Source of the DNA: an uncultured Christensenella sp.
Lineage (GTDB): Bacteria > Bacillota > Clostridia > Christensenellales > Borkfalkiaceae
Direction of reading: 5' to 3'
Assembly: GCA_910576655.1 (NCBI GenBank)
Contig: CAJTJC010000015.1
Span: 1-51,554, forward strand
Length of the DNA: 51,554 nt
A program made the translations under genes and the position numbers. Shown in pieces: positions 15,330-22,699 of this stretch (position 1 is the first letter of the stretch; each line of letters opens with the position of its first letter). Below the pieces are notes generated by a model. The model did not search any database and was not told where the DNA came from. It saw only the letters and a program-made list of their open reading frames with translations.

Positions 15330-15354
15330 CAAAACGGCAATTATAACATAAAAT
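15326..15354 (+). promoter_or_regulatory. Promoter of the tRNA-Ala(GGC) locus
   Basis: -35 TTGACA (15326-15331), 17-nt spacer, -10 TAAAAT (15349-15354); the -35 overlaps the acetyltransferase stop codon. The leader contains a stem TCGCGC/GCGCGA spanning roughly 15366-15391. Confidence 0.6.
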
Positions 15355-15398
15355 TGTATTAATCCGTCGCGCTCGGTTGATAACTTGCGCGATTGTAT

Positions 15399-15420
15399 GG
15401 GGTTATAGCTCAGTTGGTAG
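15399..15420 (+). pseudogene. Partial tRNA: 5' end of tRNA-Ala(GGC)
   Basis: Identical over 22 nt to nucleotides 1-22 of the intact tRNA-Ala at 15556, again starting exactly at tRNA position 1. It then diverges within the D-stem (GCGCG where the tRNA has AGAGC). No T-arm or acceptor 3' strand follows. It has the same arrangement as the partial tRNA-Val at 5073. Confidence 0.75.
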
Positions 15421-15555
15421 CGCGTTTGCGCGAGGGCGCAGCCCGACGCTTTGGGCGTCCGCCCAAAATCGCAGTCGGTTTGGAGCAGTCCCTGCGACAA
15501 GCCGCAATGCCATTCCGAATTTTTGAAACGGTTTGACAATTTAATATTTTTTCTT
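15421..15555 (+). other. Structured 135-nt insert with GCA-loop double hairpin
   Basis: The core 15428-15470 reads GCGCGAG, stem GGGC/GCCC with loop GCA, then GACGCTTTG opening a stem TTTGGGCG/CGCCCAAA and ending CAAAATC. These constant words occur in the same order in the 157-bp repeats (5507-5570, 8374-8437), where the stems have other sequences. A second pairing is TCGCAG/CTGCGA (15469-15474 with 15491-15496). Positions 15506-15515 are complementary to the anticodon region 15585-15594 of the following tRNA. No ORF fits. Confidence 0.6.
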
Positions 15556-15631
15556 GGGGTTATAGCTCAGTTGGTAGAGCGCTTGAATGGCATTCAAGAG
15601 GTCATCGGTTCGAACCCGTTTAGCTCCACCA
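15556..15631 (+). tRNA. tRNA-Ala (anticodon GGC)
   Basis: A 76-nt cloverleaf with encoded CCA. The acceptor GGGGTTA/TAGCTCC has the G3-U70 alanine identity pair. The D-stem is GCTC/GAGC. The anticodon stem CTTGA/TCAAG encloses ATGGCAT, giving GGC for GCC codons. The T-stem ATCGG/CCGTT contains one T-T mismatch, which is unusual but tolerable. A good terminator follows. Confidence 0.92.
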
Positions 15632-15637
15632 AGCAAG

Positions 15638-15662
15638 AGAAGGCGATTGCCTTCTTTTTTTT
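15638..15662 (+). terminator. Terminator of the tRNA-Ala(GGC) locus
   Basis: AGAAGGC/GCCTTCT stem (15638-15644 with 15649-15655, loop GATT) followed by seven T. Confidence 0.9.
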
Positions 15663-15750
15663 GAGCCGTAAAACGACACGCAACGCCGAAACAATGGTTA
15701 CGATGTTCAACAACGCTTTTATAATGCCCTTTTCACAAAAATTAACGAAT

Positions 15751-15776
15751 CCGCCCGTATAGCAGGCGGGTTTTTG
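15751..15776 (+). terminator. Second hairpin with T-run downstream of the tRNA
   Basis: CCGCC/GGCGG stem (15751-15755 with 15765-15769) followed by TTTTT. Between the two terminators, 15663-15750, I see no convincing gene; the hairpin may be a backup terminator or the relic of a lost gene. Confidence 0.55.
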
Positions 15777-15837
15777 CTTTATCTGCGCTTAAACGCATAT
15801 CAACCGACGAACATATTAACCGAGCTTAAATATGCGT

Positions 15838-15866
15838 TTGACAGCATATACAATTAGTGTTAAAAT
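15838..15866 (+). promoter_or_regulatory. Promoter of the DUF2871 gene
   Basis: -35 TTGACA (15838-15843), 17-nt spacer, -10 TAAAAT (15861-15866), start expected near 15873. Confidence 0.65.
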
Positions 15867-15876
15867 ATAAACACGT

Positions 15877-15912
15877 GTTTTATGGTTATATTTACGCATA
15901 ATGCCATAAAAC
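15877..15912 (+). promoter_or_regulatory. Inverted repeat / hairpin in the DUF2871 leader
   Basis: Perfect 9-bp arms GTTTTATGG (15877-15885) and CCATAAAAC (15904-15912) with an 18-nt spacer that can pair further (TTAT/ATAA). Placed right after the transcription start, it could be an operator or a leader structure. There is no T-run. Confidence 0.5.
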
Positions 15913-15943
15913 AAAGCTGTAAACAAATACACGGAGGTAATTT

Positions 15944-16384
15944 ATGAAAAAATACGTAAAATACGCGGCGGTGTTTTTAGCTTTGGGGCTTGCGCTCGGA
16001 GTGTTTTACCGCGAATTTTCCAAAGCGTACGGGGTTTTAAACGTCTACACCACTCTCGGGCTTGCGCACACGCATTTCCTCGTGCTCGGCACGGCTTTCA
16101 CGCTGATTATCGGACTGGTAGACGATAAGCTCGGTTCACGGCACGAAAAGCTGTACAAATGGGCGTTTCCCCTTTACCTCGTCGGCGTGCTGGGCGCGGG
16201 ACTTATGATGACGGTCAGAGGAATACTCGACGTGCTTGTCAAATCAGAAAAAATAGTCTTTACGGTATCCGACGGAGCGAACGGCGCGATTTCGGGAATA
16301 TCGGGAATGTTCCATGCAATTCTCGGCGTAGGCATAGTGCTGATTTTCGTTGCGTGGCTGATAAAAAGAAAATCCAAAGAATAA
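15944..16384 (+). CDS. DUF2871 family membrane protein
   Basis: A 146-residue integral membrane protein of the DUF2871 family. It has four transmembrane helices, near residues 5-24, 42-62, 75-95 and 115-140. The family signature is visible in 'GVFYREF' and in 'LGLAHTHFLVLGTAF', where two histidines lie in the second helix. The paired histidines recall haem- or metal-binding helices, but no function is known. GGAGG lies 8 nt before the ATG. The gene has its own promoter, a leader hairpin and a strong terminator. Confidence 0.85.
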   Translation: MKKYVKYAAVFLALGLALGVFYREFSKAYGVLNVYTTLGLAHTHFLVLGTAFTLIIGLVDDKLGSRHEKLYKWAFPLYLVGVLGAGLMMTVRGILDVLVKSEKIVFTVSDGANGAISGISGMFHAILGVGIVLIFVAWLIKRKSKE

Positions 16385-16390
16385 GTAAGT

Positions 16391-16426
16391 AAACGGCGGG
16401 GCGCTTTCGCGCCCCGCCGTTTTATT
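16391..16426 (+). terminator. Terminator of the DUF2871 gene
   Basis: Perfect 14-bp hairpin (16391-16404 with 16409-16422, loop TTTC) rich in GC, leading into TTTATTTA. Confidence 0.92.
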
Positions 16427-16437
16427 TAATAAATTGC

Positions 16438-16466
16438 TTGTATACGCAATCCGTTTATGATATAAT
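16438..16466 (+). promoter_or_regulatory. Leaderless promoter of the kinase-FNT operon
   Basis: -35 TTGTAT (16438-16443), 17-nt spacer, consensus -10 TATAAT (16461-16466), 6 nt before the ATG at 16473. No Shine-Dalgarno element. Confidence 0.6.
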
Positions 16467-16472
16467 TATTTT

Positions 16473-16979
16473 ATGATTATACTTATTGCGGGTGCGACGC
16501 ACACGGGTAAAACCGCATACGCGCAGAGGCTGCTGGAAAAATACAAATACCCCTATCTTTCGATTGACCACCTTAAAATGGGGCTTATCCGCAGCGGACA
16601 AACGCCGCTGACCGTTTACGACGACGAGCAGCTTACGCCGTATCTTTGGGGCATAGTCAAAGAAATTATAAAAACCGCGATAGAAAACGGACAAAACCTT
16701 ATCGTCGAGGGCTGCTATATCCCGTTCGACTGGCAAAATGACTTCGATAAAAGCTATCAGTCGGAAATCAAATTCCGCTGCCTTATAATGACCGAAAATT
16801 ATATTCAAAGCAATTTTGCCGACATTATCGGATACGAAAACGTAATAGAGCGCAGGCTTGAAAGCGTATCAAAGGACGCGCTTATTGCGGAAAACAAACG
16901 CAATGCGAGCCTTTGCGAAAGGTACGGACTCGAAAGCATAATAATAGATAAAAACTACCTTCTGGAAGGTGAACTATGA
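16473..16979 (+). CDS. P-loop nucleotide kinase-like protein
   Basis: A 168-residue ATP-binding protein of the small P-loop kinase group (adenylate kinase/zeta-like). Walker A is GATHTGKT at residues 7-14. Asp32 in SIDHLKMG and Glu79 in IVEGCYIP sit where such kinases place substrate- and Mg-binding residues. The region 'IERRLESVSKD' may be the lid. The substrate is unknown. The stop overlaps the start of the FNT gene by 4 nt (ATGA), so the two are translationally coupled and may act together. Transcription appears leaderless. Confidence 0.75.
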   Translation: MIILIAGATHTGKTAYAQRLLEKYKYPYLSIDHLKMGLIRSGQTPLTVYDDEQLTPYLWGIVKEIIKTAIENGQNLIVEGCYIPFDWQNDFDKSYQSEIKFRCLIMTENYIQSNFADIIGYENVIERRLESVSKDALIAENKRNASLCERYGLESIIIDKNYLLEGEL

Positions 16980-17740
16980 ACTATCCCGCAGAAACCTATC
17001 AAAGCTATATAACCGTTGCCCAAAGCAAGACCTCCGCCGTGTGGTATAAAACGCTGCTGCTCGCAGTGTTCGCGGGCGCGTTCATTGCGTTCGGCGCGGC
17101 GGCCTCGAACGCGGCTTCCGCAACTGTAGTAGGCGGCGCGGCAACCGCGGTAAAGTCCGCGGTTTTCCCCGTGGGGCTTATTCTCGTAGTGATTTTCGGA
17201 GCAGAGCTTTTTACGGGCAACAACCTTTTACTCGCCCCCGCAATCGGCAGAAATATAAAGATTTCGGCGCTTTTCAAAAACCTCGGCATAGTGTACTGCG
17301 GCAACCTTATAGGAAGCGTGCTTATCGCCTTAATAGTAGTTTACAGCGGCATACAGACGGGCGCGGTTAAGGACGCGTGCGTTTCCGTAGCGGCGGCAAA
17401 ATGTAACCTCGGCTTCGGAATTGCGCTGCTGCGCGGTATTCCCTGCAATATTTTGGTTTGCCTTGCGGTCTGGTGCGCCCTGTCCGCAAAATCGGCGGCG
17501 GGCAAAATAATAGCGCTGTATATGCCTATTTTCGCGTTCGTGGCGTGCGGGTTCGAGCATAGCGTTGCAAATATGTACTACCTTACCGCGGGTCTGCTTT
17601 CGGGCAGCGCGGAAGGTCTTAACTTCGGCAACGCAATATTAAACTGCCTTATCCCCTCCACCCTCGGCAACGTAATCGGCGGGGCGTTGATAGCACTTTC
17701 GCTTTACGTTCTTCACGGAAAAACAAAACGCCCCGAATAA
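16976..17740 (+). CDS. Formate/nitrite transporter (FNT) family channel
   Basis: A 254-residue member of the FNT family, pentameric channels for formate, nitrite, lactate or hydrosulfide. Six transmembrane helices are visible from about residue 25 to 248. The N-terminal segment with AGAFIAFGAAA and the 'FGAELFTGNNLL' helix are the family's first signature; 'CGFEHSVANMYY' contains the conserved pore histidine. Close to the formate group in length, but the exact substrate is not decided by sequence alone. Its ATG overlaps the kinase stop codon. In a fermenting anaerobe, export or uptake of formate is plausible. Confidence 0.93.
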   Translation: MNYPAETYQSYITVAQSKTSAVWYKTLLLAVFAGAFIAFGAAASNAASATVVGGAATAVKSAVFPVGLILVVIFGAELFTGNNLLLAPAIGRNIKISALFKNLGIVYCGNLIGSVLIALIVVYSGIQTGAVKDACVSVAAAKCNLGFGIALLRGIPCNILVCLAVWCALSAKSAAGKIIALYMPIFAFVACGFEHSVANMYYLTAGLLSGSAEGLNFGNAILNCLIPSTLGNVIGGALIALSLYVLHGKTKRPE

Positions 17741-17753
17741 ACTACGTAAACCA

Positions 17754-17784
17754 AAAACGGCTTGCATAATGCAAGCCGTTAGTT
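17754..17784 (+). terminator. Bidirectional terminator between convergent genes
   Basis: 11-bp stem (17756-17766 with 17770-17780, loop TAA) flanked by an A-run on one side and a T-rich tail on the other; it serves the FNT gene and the minus-strand gene ending at 17785. Confidence 0.85.
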
Positions 17785-19239
17785 TTAATATTCGTAGTCG
17801 TCCTCCGCATCCTCAACCTCGGGATATTTTCTTTCCTTTCTTATTTTGCGCTTTATGGGGAAAGCCCAGAAAACAGAGAATATCCAAAGCAACACGTAGC
17901 ATATACCGCTTACCCACGCGTAAGTGCTTATACCGGAATGTAAACCCTGAACGAGCACGCCGTGCTCGCCGTTCCACATATCGTTGAGCGCGGGAACCTT
18001 GGGCGCGACTATCGGCAACAGTTTAAGCGCAAGCCAAATCAGCGGAGGTATCAGGCAAAGCAACTTTACGTACCACATGGTAAACCGCTTATTCTTTGCA
18101 AGCGTATGGAAGAACGCGAACAGGAACAAAATCAGCCACGGTCCGATAAACGCCAGCATACCGTAGAATACGTACTCGTAATACGACGTAAACTCTTTAA
18201 TGCCGTTTTCCTCGATAAAGTTATTCAGCGTACCGTTTAACGCGGTGCGCATTTTTTCTTTAAGCTCTTCCTTTTTATCCTCGTCGTATCCGATTTTAAG
18301 CAGCAAATCGTCATAGTTGGTAACTATTTCTTTCGCGCTCTCTTCGCCCTCTGCAACCGCAGCGGTTTCGTTCTCGCTGCCGCCGCCGAGCACGTCGAAG
18401 ATGTTTTCGATATTGAGTAAGCTTAAATCGAACTTATCTGAAAGCGTAACGCAGAGTATAGACTCCATAGTAACGCTTTCACCCTCTTTCAAATTGCTTA
18501 CGGTAACGTCGTAAATGCTCTGAATTTCGGCGGTTATCGCCGCCTTGTCCGCCTCGTCTATATTCACTTCCCCGCCGAGCATTTCGTCCACCTTTCCGAT
18601 AAACTCGTCCGCGACGGGACCGACGTTGCCGTCCGTCACCTTCTCGGGGTCGCCGAGGCTGCCCATAATTTCAACAAGCTGCTTGACGTTATCCGTCGTC
18701 ATTGCATTTTTTATAGCCGCTTCATCGACGCTTTTTATAAGCTCCTGCGTCATAGTGGAAACGAGAGCCTCTTCGAAAAGCGCCCTGCCCTCTTCGGTTT
18801 CGAACAGATTTGCAACCGCGTCCACAACGCTGTCTATAAGCCTCGTGGCGAGCGCGTCGTCGCCGAAAAACAAATCGTCCAAAACGGTCTGTGTTTTATC
18901 ACCCGAGCCGATAAGCGCGCGAAACGAGCTGTATGCCGAAACGGAAATTTCACCCTCAGCCTTACCTAAAATGTTTTTAACAAGCATCGCCACAACGGGC
19001 GTATAGTCTACGCCCTCCTGCCCGCTGCCTTCGAGAGAGTCCTTTATCTGCTCGTCGATTCTTTCGTCGACAAAGCCCATAACCCCCTCGTCGCGAAGCA
19101 CCTTGCCCGCGTCAATCTTCAATATCGGCAGAAGAAACAGCGACGCTGCGGCAACCAGCGCGATTATACATATAATGAGATTGAGAGGTATAAGCTTTCT
19201 TTGTAGGCTTCTCTCCCTCTCGGAACGAAGTTTTCCCAT
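17785..19239 (-). CDS. Membrane protein with large extracytoplasmic domain
   Basis: A 484-residue protein that I do not recognise. One N-terminal helix (about residues 15-38) is followed by about 320 acidic, mostly helical residues (many E/D, few aromatics) predicted outside the membrane. Three helices lie near the C-terminus (about 368-392, 400-420 and 440-465), and the tail is acidic (EVEDAEDDYEY). The charged domain could be coiled or helical-bundle sensory material, but no motif supports an activity. AAAGGAA lies 8 nt before the ATG. It faces the NfeD/flotillin operon across a 200-bp divergent gap. Confidence 0.75.
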   Translation of the reverse strand: MGKLRSERERSLQRKLIPLNLIICIIALVAAASLFLLPILKIDAGKVLRDEGVMGFVDERIDEQIKDSLEGSGQEGVDYTPVVAMLVKNILGKAEGEISVSAYSSFRALIGSGDKTQTVLDDLFFGDDALATRLIDSVVDAVANLFETEEGRALFEEALVSTMTQELIKSVDEAAIKNAMTTDNVKQLVEIMGSLGDPEKVTDGNVGPVADEFIGKVDEMLGGEVNIDEADKAAITAEIQSIYDVTVSNLKEGESVTMESILCVTLSDKFDLSLLNIENIFDVLGGGSENETAAVAEGEESAKEIVTNYDDLLLKIGYDEDKKEELKEKMRTALNGTLNNFIEENGIKEFTSYYEYVFYGMLAFIGPWLILFLFAFFHTLAKNKRFTMWYVKLLCLIPPLIWLALKLLPIVAPKVPALNDMWNGEHGVLVQGLHSGISTYAWVSGICYVLLWIFSVFWAFPIKRKIRKERKYPEVEDAEDDYEY

Positions 19240-19312
19240 ATATAATTCCTTTTCATTAGATTTTCTTTATTCTATCATTACGGGGCGTATATGTCAAGTT
19301 TAAAATTATCTC

Positions 19313-19341
19313 TTGACGGACGCGCACTGCGGGTGTATAAT
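19313..19341 (+). promoter_or_regulatory. Promoter of the NfeD-flotillin operon
   Basis: -35 TTGACG (19313-19318), 17-nt spacer, -10 TATAAT (19336-19341). It leaves a leader of about 95 nt before the GGAGG of the first gene. No other feature is evident in 19240-19440. Confidence 0.65.
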
Positions 19342-19440
19342 ATATACTGTAATAGTTTCCACTAATCAGTATGAATTTATCGAATTATTGTTTAACGGAC
19401 GCTTATTCGTGTTATATAATATATAGGAGGTTTTTTTTAG

Positions 19441-20058
19441 ATGAAGGAATGGTTTACAAATCTTTCCGTGATGGAGCAGATATTTTTCTGGCTTGGAATA
19501 GTTTCTACGCTGTTTTTGATAGTACAGATAGTGCTTATGTGCCTTTCGTCCTTCGGCGGCGACGTTGACGTGGACGGAGACGGCGATATTGACGTCGACA
19601 CCGATTCGGGCGTGTCCATATTCACGGTAAAAAGCATAACCGCGTTTTTTGCGGTGGGAAGCTGGTCGGGTCTGTTGACCTGCGCGCTGGCAAGCGACAA
19701 ATTGCAGTGGCTGGCGGTCATAGTTGCGATACTGGCAGGCTGCGCGGGCATGTCGCTCGTCGTGCTGCTTATGCGCATGATTGTCAAGCTTCAGTGTAAC
19801 GGCACGTTCGATATAGATAAAACAGTCGGACAGCATGCGACCGTTTACGTATCCGTCCCCCCGTCGAGAAGCGGGCGCGGTAAAATTACCATGAACGCGC
19901 AGGGCAGATTCGTAGAGCTGGACGCAGTTACCGACTGCGATTCGAGGCTTGCCGTCGACGAGGCGGTCGAAATAGTTTCGACCGAGAACGAATGTACCGT
20001 AGTCAGACGGTTGGAAATTGCGGCAAAAACGGAGCAATCCGTAGAAAATAAGGAGTAA
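19441..20058 (+). CDS. NfeD-like membrane protein paired with flotillin
   Basis: A 205-residue protein with three helices (about 15-36, 62-84, 88-113) and a C-terminal soluble domain (120-200) of the OB-fold type expected for NfeD-like proteins (YuaF in Bacillus). NfeD-like proteins work with flotillins in membrane organisation. An unusual acidic loop at residues 39-56, made of DVD/DGD/DID repeats, looks like a divalent-cation site on the outside. GGAGG lies 11 nt before the ATG. The flotillin gene follows after 5 nt, which strongly supports the assignment. Confidence 0.82.
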   Translation: MKEWFTNLSVMEQIFFWLGIVSTLFLIVQIVLMCLSSFGGDVDVDGDGDIDVDTDSGVSIFTVKSITAFFAVGSWSGLLTCALASDKLQWLAVIVAILAGCAGMSLVVLLMRMIVKLQCNGTFDIDKTVGQHATVYVSVPPSRSGRGKITMNAQGRFVELDAVTDCDSRLAVDEAVEIVSTENECTVVRRLEIAAKTEQSVENKE

Positions 20059-20063
20059 AAAGA

Positions 20064-21473
20064 ATGAACAATTTACTTGCAAACGCTGGCGCGACGATTG
20101 CCATTATCGTCGCTATCGTCGTGGTACTGTTACTCATTATGACGATGCTCGTAGTTCTTACGAGATATAAAAAGTGCCCTTCGGATAAGATTATGGTTAT
20201 TTACGGTAAAATATCCGCAAATAAGGACGGCACTTACAGAAGTGCAAAATGTATACACGGCGGCGCGTCGCTCGTGCTTCCTCTTATTCAGTCGTATACG
20301 TTTTTGGATTTGACCCCTCTTTCAATCTCCGTTGATTTGAAGAGCGCTCTGTCAAAGCAGAATATCCGTATCGACGTACCCTCTATATTCACCGTCGGTA
20401 TTTCCACCGACCCCGGAATTATGCAGAATGCGGCGGAAAGACTGCTCGGCTTACAGCTGAAGGATATTTCCGACCTTGCAAAGGACATCATTTTCGGTCA
20501 GCTGCGTCTGGTTATCGCAACCATGGACATAGAGGAAATCAACACCGACCGCGACAAGTTCCTCGAAGCGATTTCACGCAACGTAGAGGGCGAGCTTAAA
20601 AAGATAGGCTTAAAGCTGATTAACGTAAACGTAACCGACATTTCCGACGAGAGCGGATACATAATCGCACTCGGTAAGGAAGCGGCGGCAAAGGCTATTA
20701 ACGACGCTAAGGTTTCGGTTGCCGAGGAAAACAGAAAGGGCGCGATAGGCGAGGCTAACGCACAGATGCAGCAGCGTATTAACGTAGCAGACGCGGAAAG
20801 TAAGGCTATCGACGGCGAAAACAGAGCTAAGGCGGAAATAGCCGCGTCGAAGGCGCTGCTCAGACAAAAGGAAGCCGAGGCAATGAAGGTTGCCGTTACC
20901 GCGGAAAACGTACAGGCGGCAAAGGCTAAGGAAGAGAGCTACGCTGCGGAGCAGCAGGCGGAAATTGCGCGTGCTTCGCGCGAAAAGGCAACCAAGGAAG
21001 CCGACGTTATCGTCGCTTCGGAAATCGAGAAAAGAAAAATCGAAATCGAAGCGGACGCGCAGGCTGAAAACGTACGCCGCAAGGCAAAAGGTGAAGCGGA
21101 CGCTATATTCGCCAAAATGGAAGCCGAAGCGCGCGGCCTTTACGAAACACTGTCCAAACAGGCGGAAGGTATGGATAAGCTTGTCAAAGCTGCGGGTACC
21201 TCCGACGAGGCGGTGCGCTTAATGATTGCAGACAAACTTGAAACGCTGGTAGCGACTCAGGTAGAGGCGATAAAGAACCTCAAAATCGACAAGGTTACGG
21301 TCTGGGAAAACGGACAGAGCGGCGACGGCAAGAACGCAACGGCGAACTTCGTATCCGGCATAATGAAGTCCCTTCCCCCTCTCGACGACCTTTACTCGAT
21401 GGCGGGCTTGAAAATGCCCAAGGTGATTTCACCCGAGAAGATAGAAGAAGTTACCGAAACCAAAAAGAAATAA
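20064..21473 (+). CDS. floT: Flotillin family SPFH protein
   Basis: A 469-residue flotillin. One N-terminal helix (about residues 9-33) anchors it. The SPFH domain spans about 40-220 and includes the family block 'GRNVEGEL'-like 'ISRNVEGELKKIGLKLINVNVTDI'. A long Ala/Glu/Lys-rich coiled coil covers about 220-370, where flotillins oligomerise. The end carries the typical 'LPPLDDLYSMAGLKMP'. Flotillins scaffold functional membrane microdomains. It lies 5 nt after the NfeD-like gene with AGGAG in the gap, and a terminator follows. Confidence 0.95.
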   Translation: MNNLLANAGATIAIIVAIVVVLLLIMTMLVVLTRYKKCPSDKIMVIYGKISANKDGTYRSAKCIHGGASLVLPLIQSYTFLDLTPLSISVDLKSALSKQNIRIDVPSIFTVGISTDPGIMQNAAERLLGLQLKDISDLAKDIIFGQLRLVIATMDIEEINTDRDKFLEAISRNVEGELKKIGLKLINVNVTDISDESGYIIALGKEAAAKAINDAKVSVAEENRKGAIGEANAQMQQRINVADAESKAIDGENRAKAEIAASKALLRQKEAEAMKVAVTAENVQAAKAKEESYAAEQQAEIARASREKATKEADVIVASEIEKRKIEIEADAQAENVRRKAKGEADAIFAKMEAEARGLYETLSKQAEGMDKLVKAAGTSDEAVRLMIADKLETLVATQVEAIKNLKIDKVTVWENGQSGDGKNATANFVSGIMKSLPPLDDLYSMAGLKMPKVISPEKIEEVTETKKK

Positions 21474-21478
21474 ACTTA

Positions 21479-21508
21479 AAAACCTAAGCCGAACGGCTTA
21501 GGTTTTTT
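21479..21508 (+). terminator. Terminator of the NfeD-flotillin operon
   Basis: 13-bp stem (21479-21491 with 21494-21506, 2-nt apex) running into TTTTTT. Confidence 0.88.
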
Positions 21509-21510
21509 AA

Positions 21511-21539
21511 TTGATTTATCAAACGCAAAGTGATAATAT
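21511..21539 (+). promoter_or_regulatory. Leaderless-type promoter of the 21547 gene
   Basis: -35 TTGATT (21511-21516), 17-nt spacer with extended TG, -10 TAATAT (21534-21539), 7 nt before the ATG at 21547. Confidence 0.55.
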
Positions 21540-21546
21540 ATTAGAG

Positions 21547-22569
21547 ATGGATTTATTGGAACTTGAAGAAAACGAATTAAAAGAGATAAAACAAACGTTA
21601 ATTGCAGACGGCACTGTTTTTGAAAAAAAGAAAATCACAGAATACGACACTAAATTTTTTGAAACCGTAACGTTATCCAACTATGCGATAAAATTTTTTC
21701 TGTTTATCAGCCTTGGCGTATATGCGGCAATCAATTTAAGCGCTTTAATTGCATCTATGATTTATAGGGGCAACTTTTCAGGCGATATAATAGGAATACT
21801 GATAGGACTTGCCGTAATCTGTCTTATTGTTTCCGCCATTTTCAGCAACATCAATACGAACAGAAAGAAAGAAAAATTTCCGATATTTATAAAAGGCGAA
21901 AGCTTTATTTTTAATTTTAGCGACGGAGTCACGGAAACTTTAAATCTTTTTTATTCTCTACCGTATGAAAGCGTTCAAAAAATAGAATTTGCAATTTACG
22001 GCATAAAGAAAAAACAACTTTTCGGCAGCGTTACATTCACCTTTAAAGTACTTGACTATACCGTAAACCATACTATAAGATATACAAATCTCACGGCGAT
22101 AAAAGATAATTTAAAAATAAGATTTCCCGAATTGCTTGATAAATTAATAATCGACGGTAATGGAAACGAAAAAACAAAAAATAAACCCAAGCTTAAAAAT
22201 CATTTAATTTCTCTTGCTATTCTTGCCGCTGCCGTTTCGTTAATTGCAGTGCCACGATTATTAAACTTTAACAGCATAGCATTAACCGTTTCGGGAGCAT
22301 TATTGATTTTAACGGCAATAATCGTTTTCTTATCTTGTTATATTAATCTTTTAAATCAGGGCATAATAATCAGCAGCGTTTTTATAATTATAGGCTTTTG
22401 CGTGCCGCTACTGATTATCGAATTCAGTAAAACGCCGATTTTTGACTATATAATCCGTGACCCGGAAATTTTAATGCCGACTATTTTCGGCATAATCGGT
22501 TTATGTTTATACGTTTACATATTGATAACGAACGTAAATAAAATTCACTATATTATCAAGAAAAAATAA
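21547..22569 (+). CDS. AT-rich membrane protein of unknown function
   Basis: A 340-residue protein with six hydrophobic segments: two near residues 48-105 and four near 220-330. Between them is a soluble region (about 110-210) with a PH-like look, containing 'IFIKGESFIFNFSDG' and 'YESVQKIEFAIYG'. I start at ATG 21547, because the longer frame from TTG 21511 covers the promoter -35 and -10. Base composition is lower in GC than the neighbouring flotillin and ABC genes, which hints at acquisition. It is monocistronic with its own promoter and terminator. Confidence 0.75.
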   Translation: MDLLELEENELKEIKQTLIADGTVFEKKKITEYDTKFFETVTLSNYAIKFFLFISLGVYAAINLSALIASMIYRGNFSGDIIGILIGLAVICLIVSAIFSNINTNRKKEKFPIFIKGESFIFNFSDGVTETLNLFYSLPYESVQKIEFAIYGIKKKQLFGSVTFTFKVLDYTVNHTIRYTNLTAIKDNLKIRFPELLDKLIIDGNGNEKTKNKPKLKNHLISLAILAAAVSLIAVPRLLNFNSIALTVSGALLILTAIIVFLSCYINLLNQGIIISSVFIIIGFCVPLLIIEFSKTPIFDYIIRDPEILMPTIFGIIGLCLYVYILITNVNKIHYIIKKK

Positions 22570-22576
22570 CCGAAAC

Positions 22577-22603
22577 AAAACAGCCCTTCGGGGCTGTTTT
22601 TTT
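22577..22603 (+). terminator. Terminator of the 21547 gene
   Basis: 10-bp stem (22577-22586 with 22591-22600, TTCG tetraloop) followed by TTTT. Confidence 0.92.
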
Positions 22604-22670
22604 ATACGCCCCCACTATCAATAGCTATACAGCCGGCAAAAAAACTTTAAAAAAATTTTTTAAAAACCTA

Positions 22671-22699
22671 TTGACAATTCGAACCAAACAATGTATAGT
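22671..22699 (+). promoter_or_regulatory. Promoter of the GntR-ABC operon
   Basis: -35 TTGACA (22671-22676), 17-nt spacer, -10 TATAGT (22694-22699). Confidence 0.65.
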
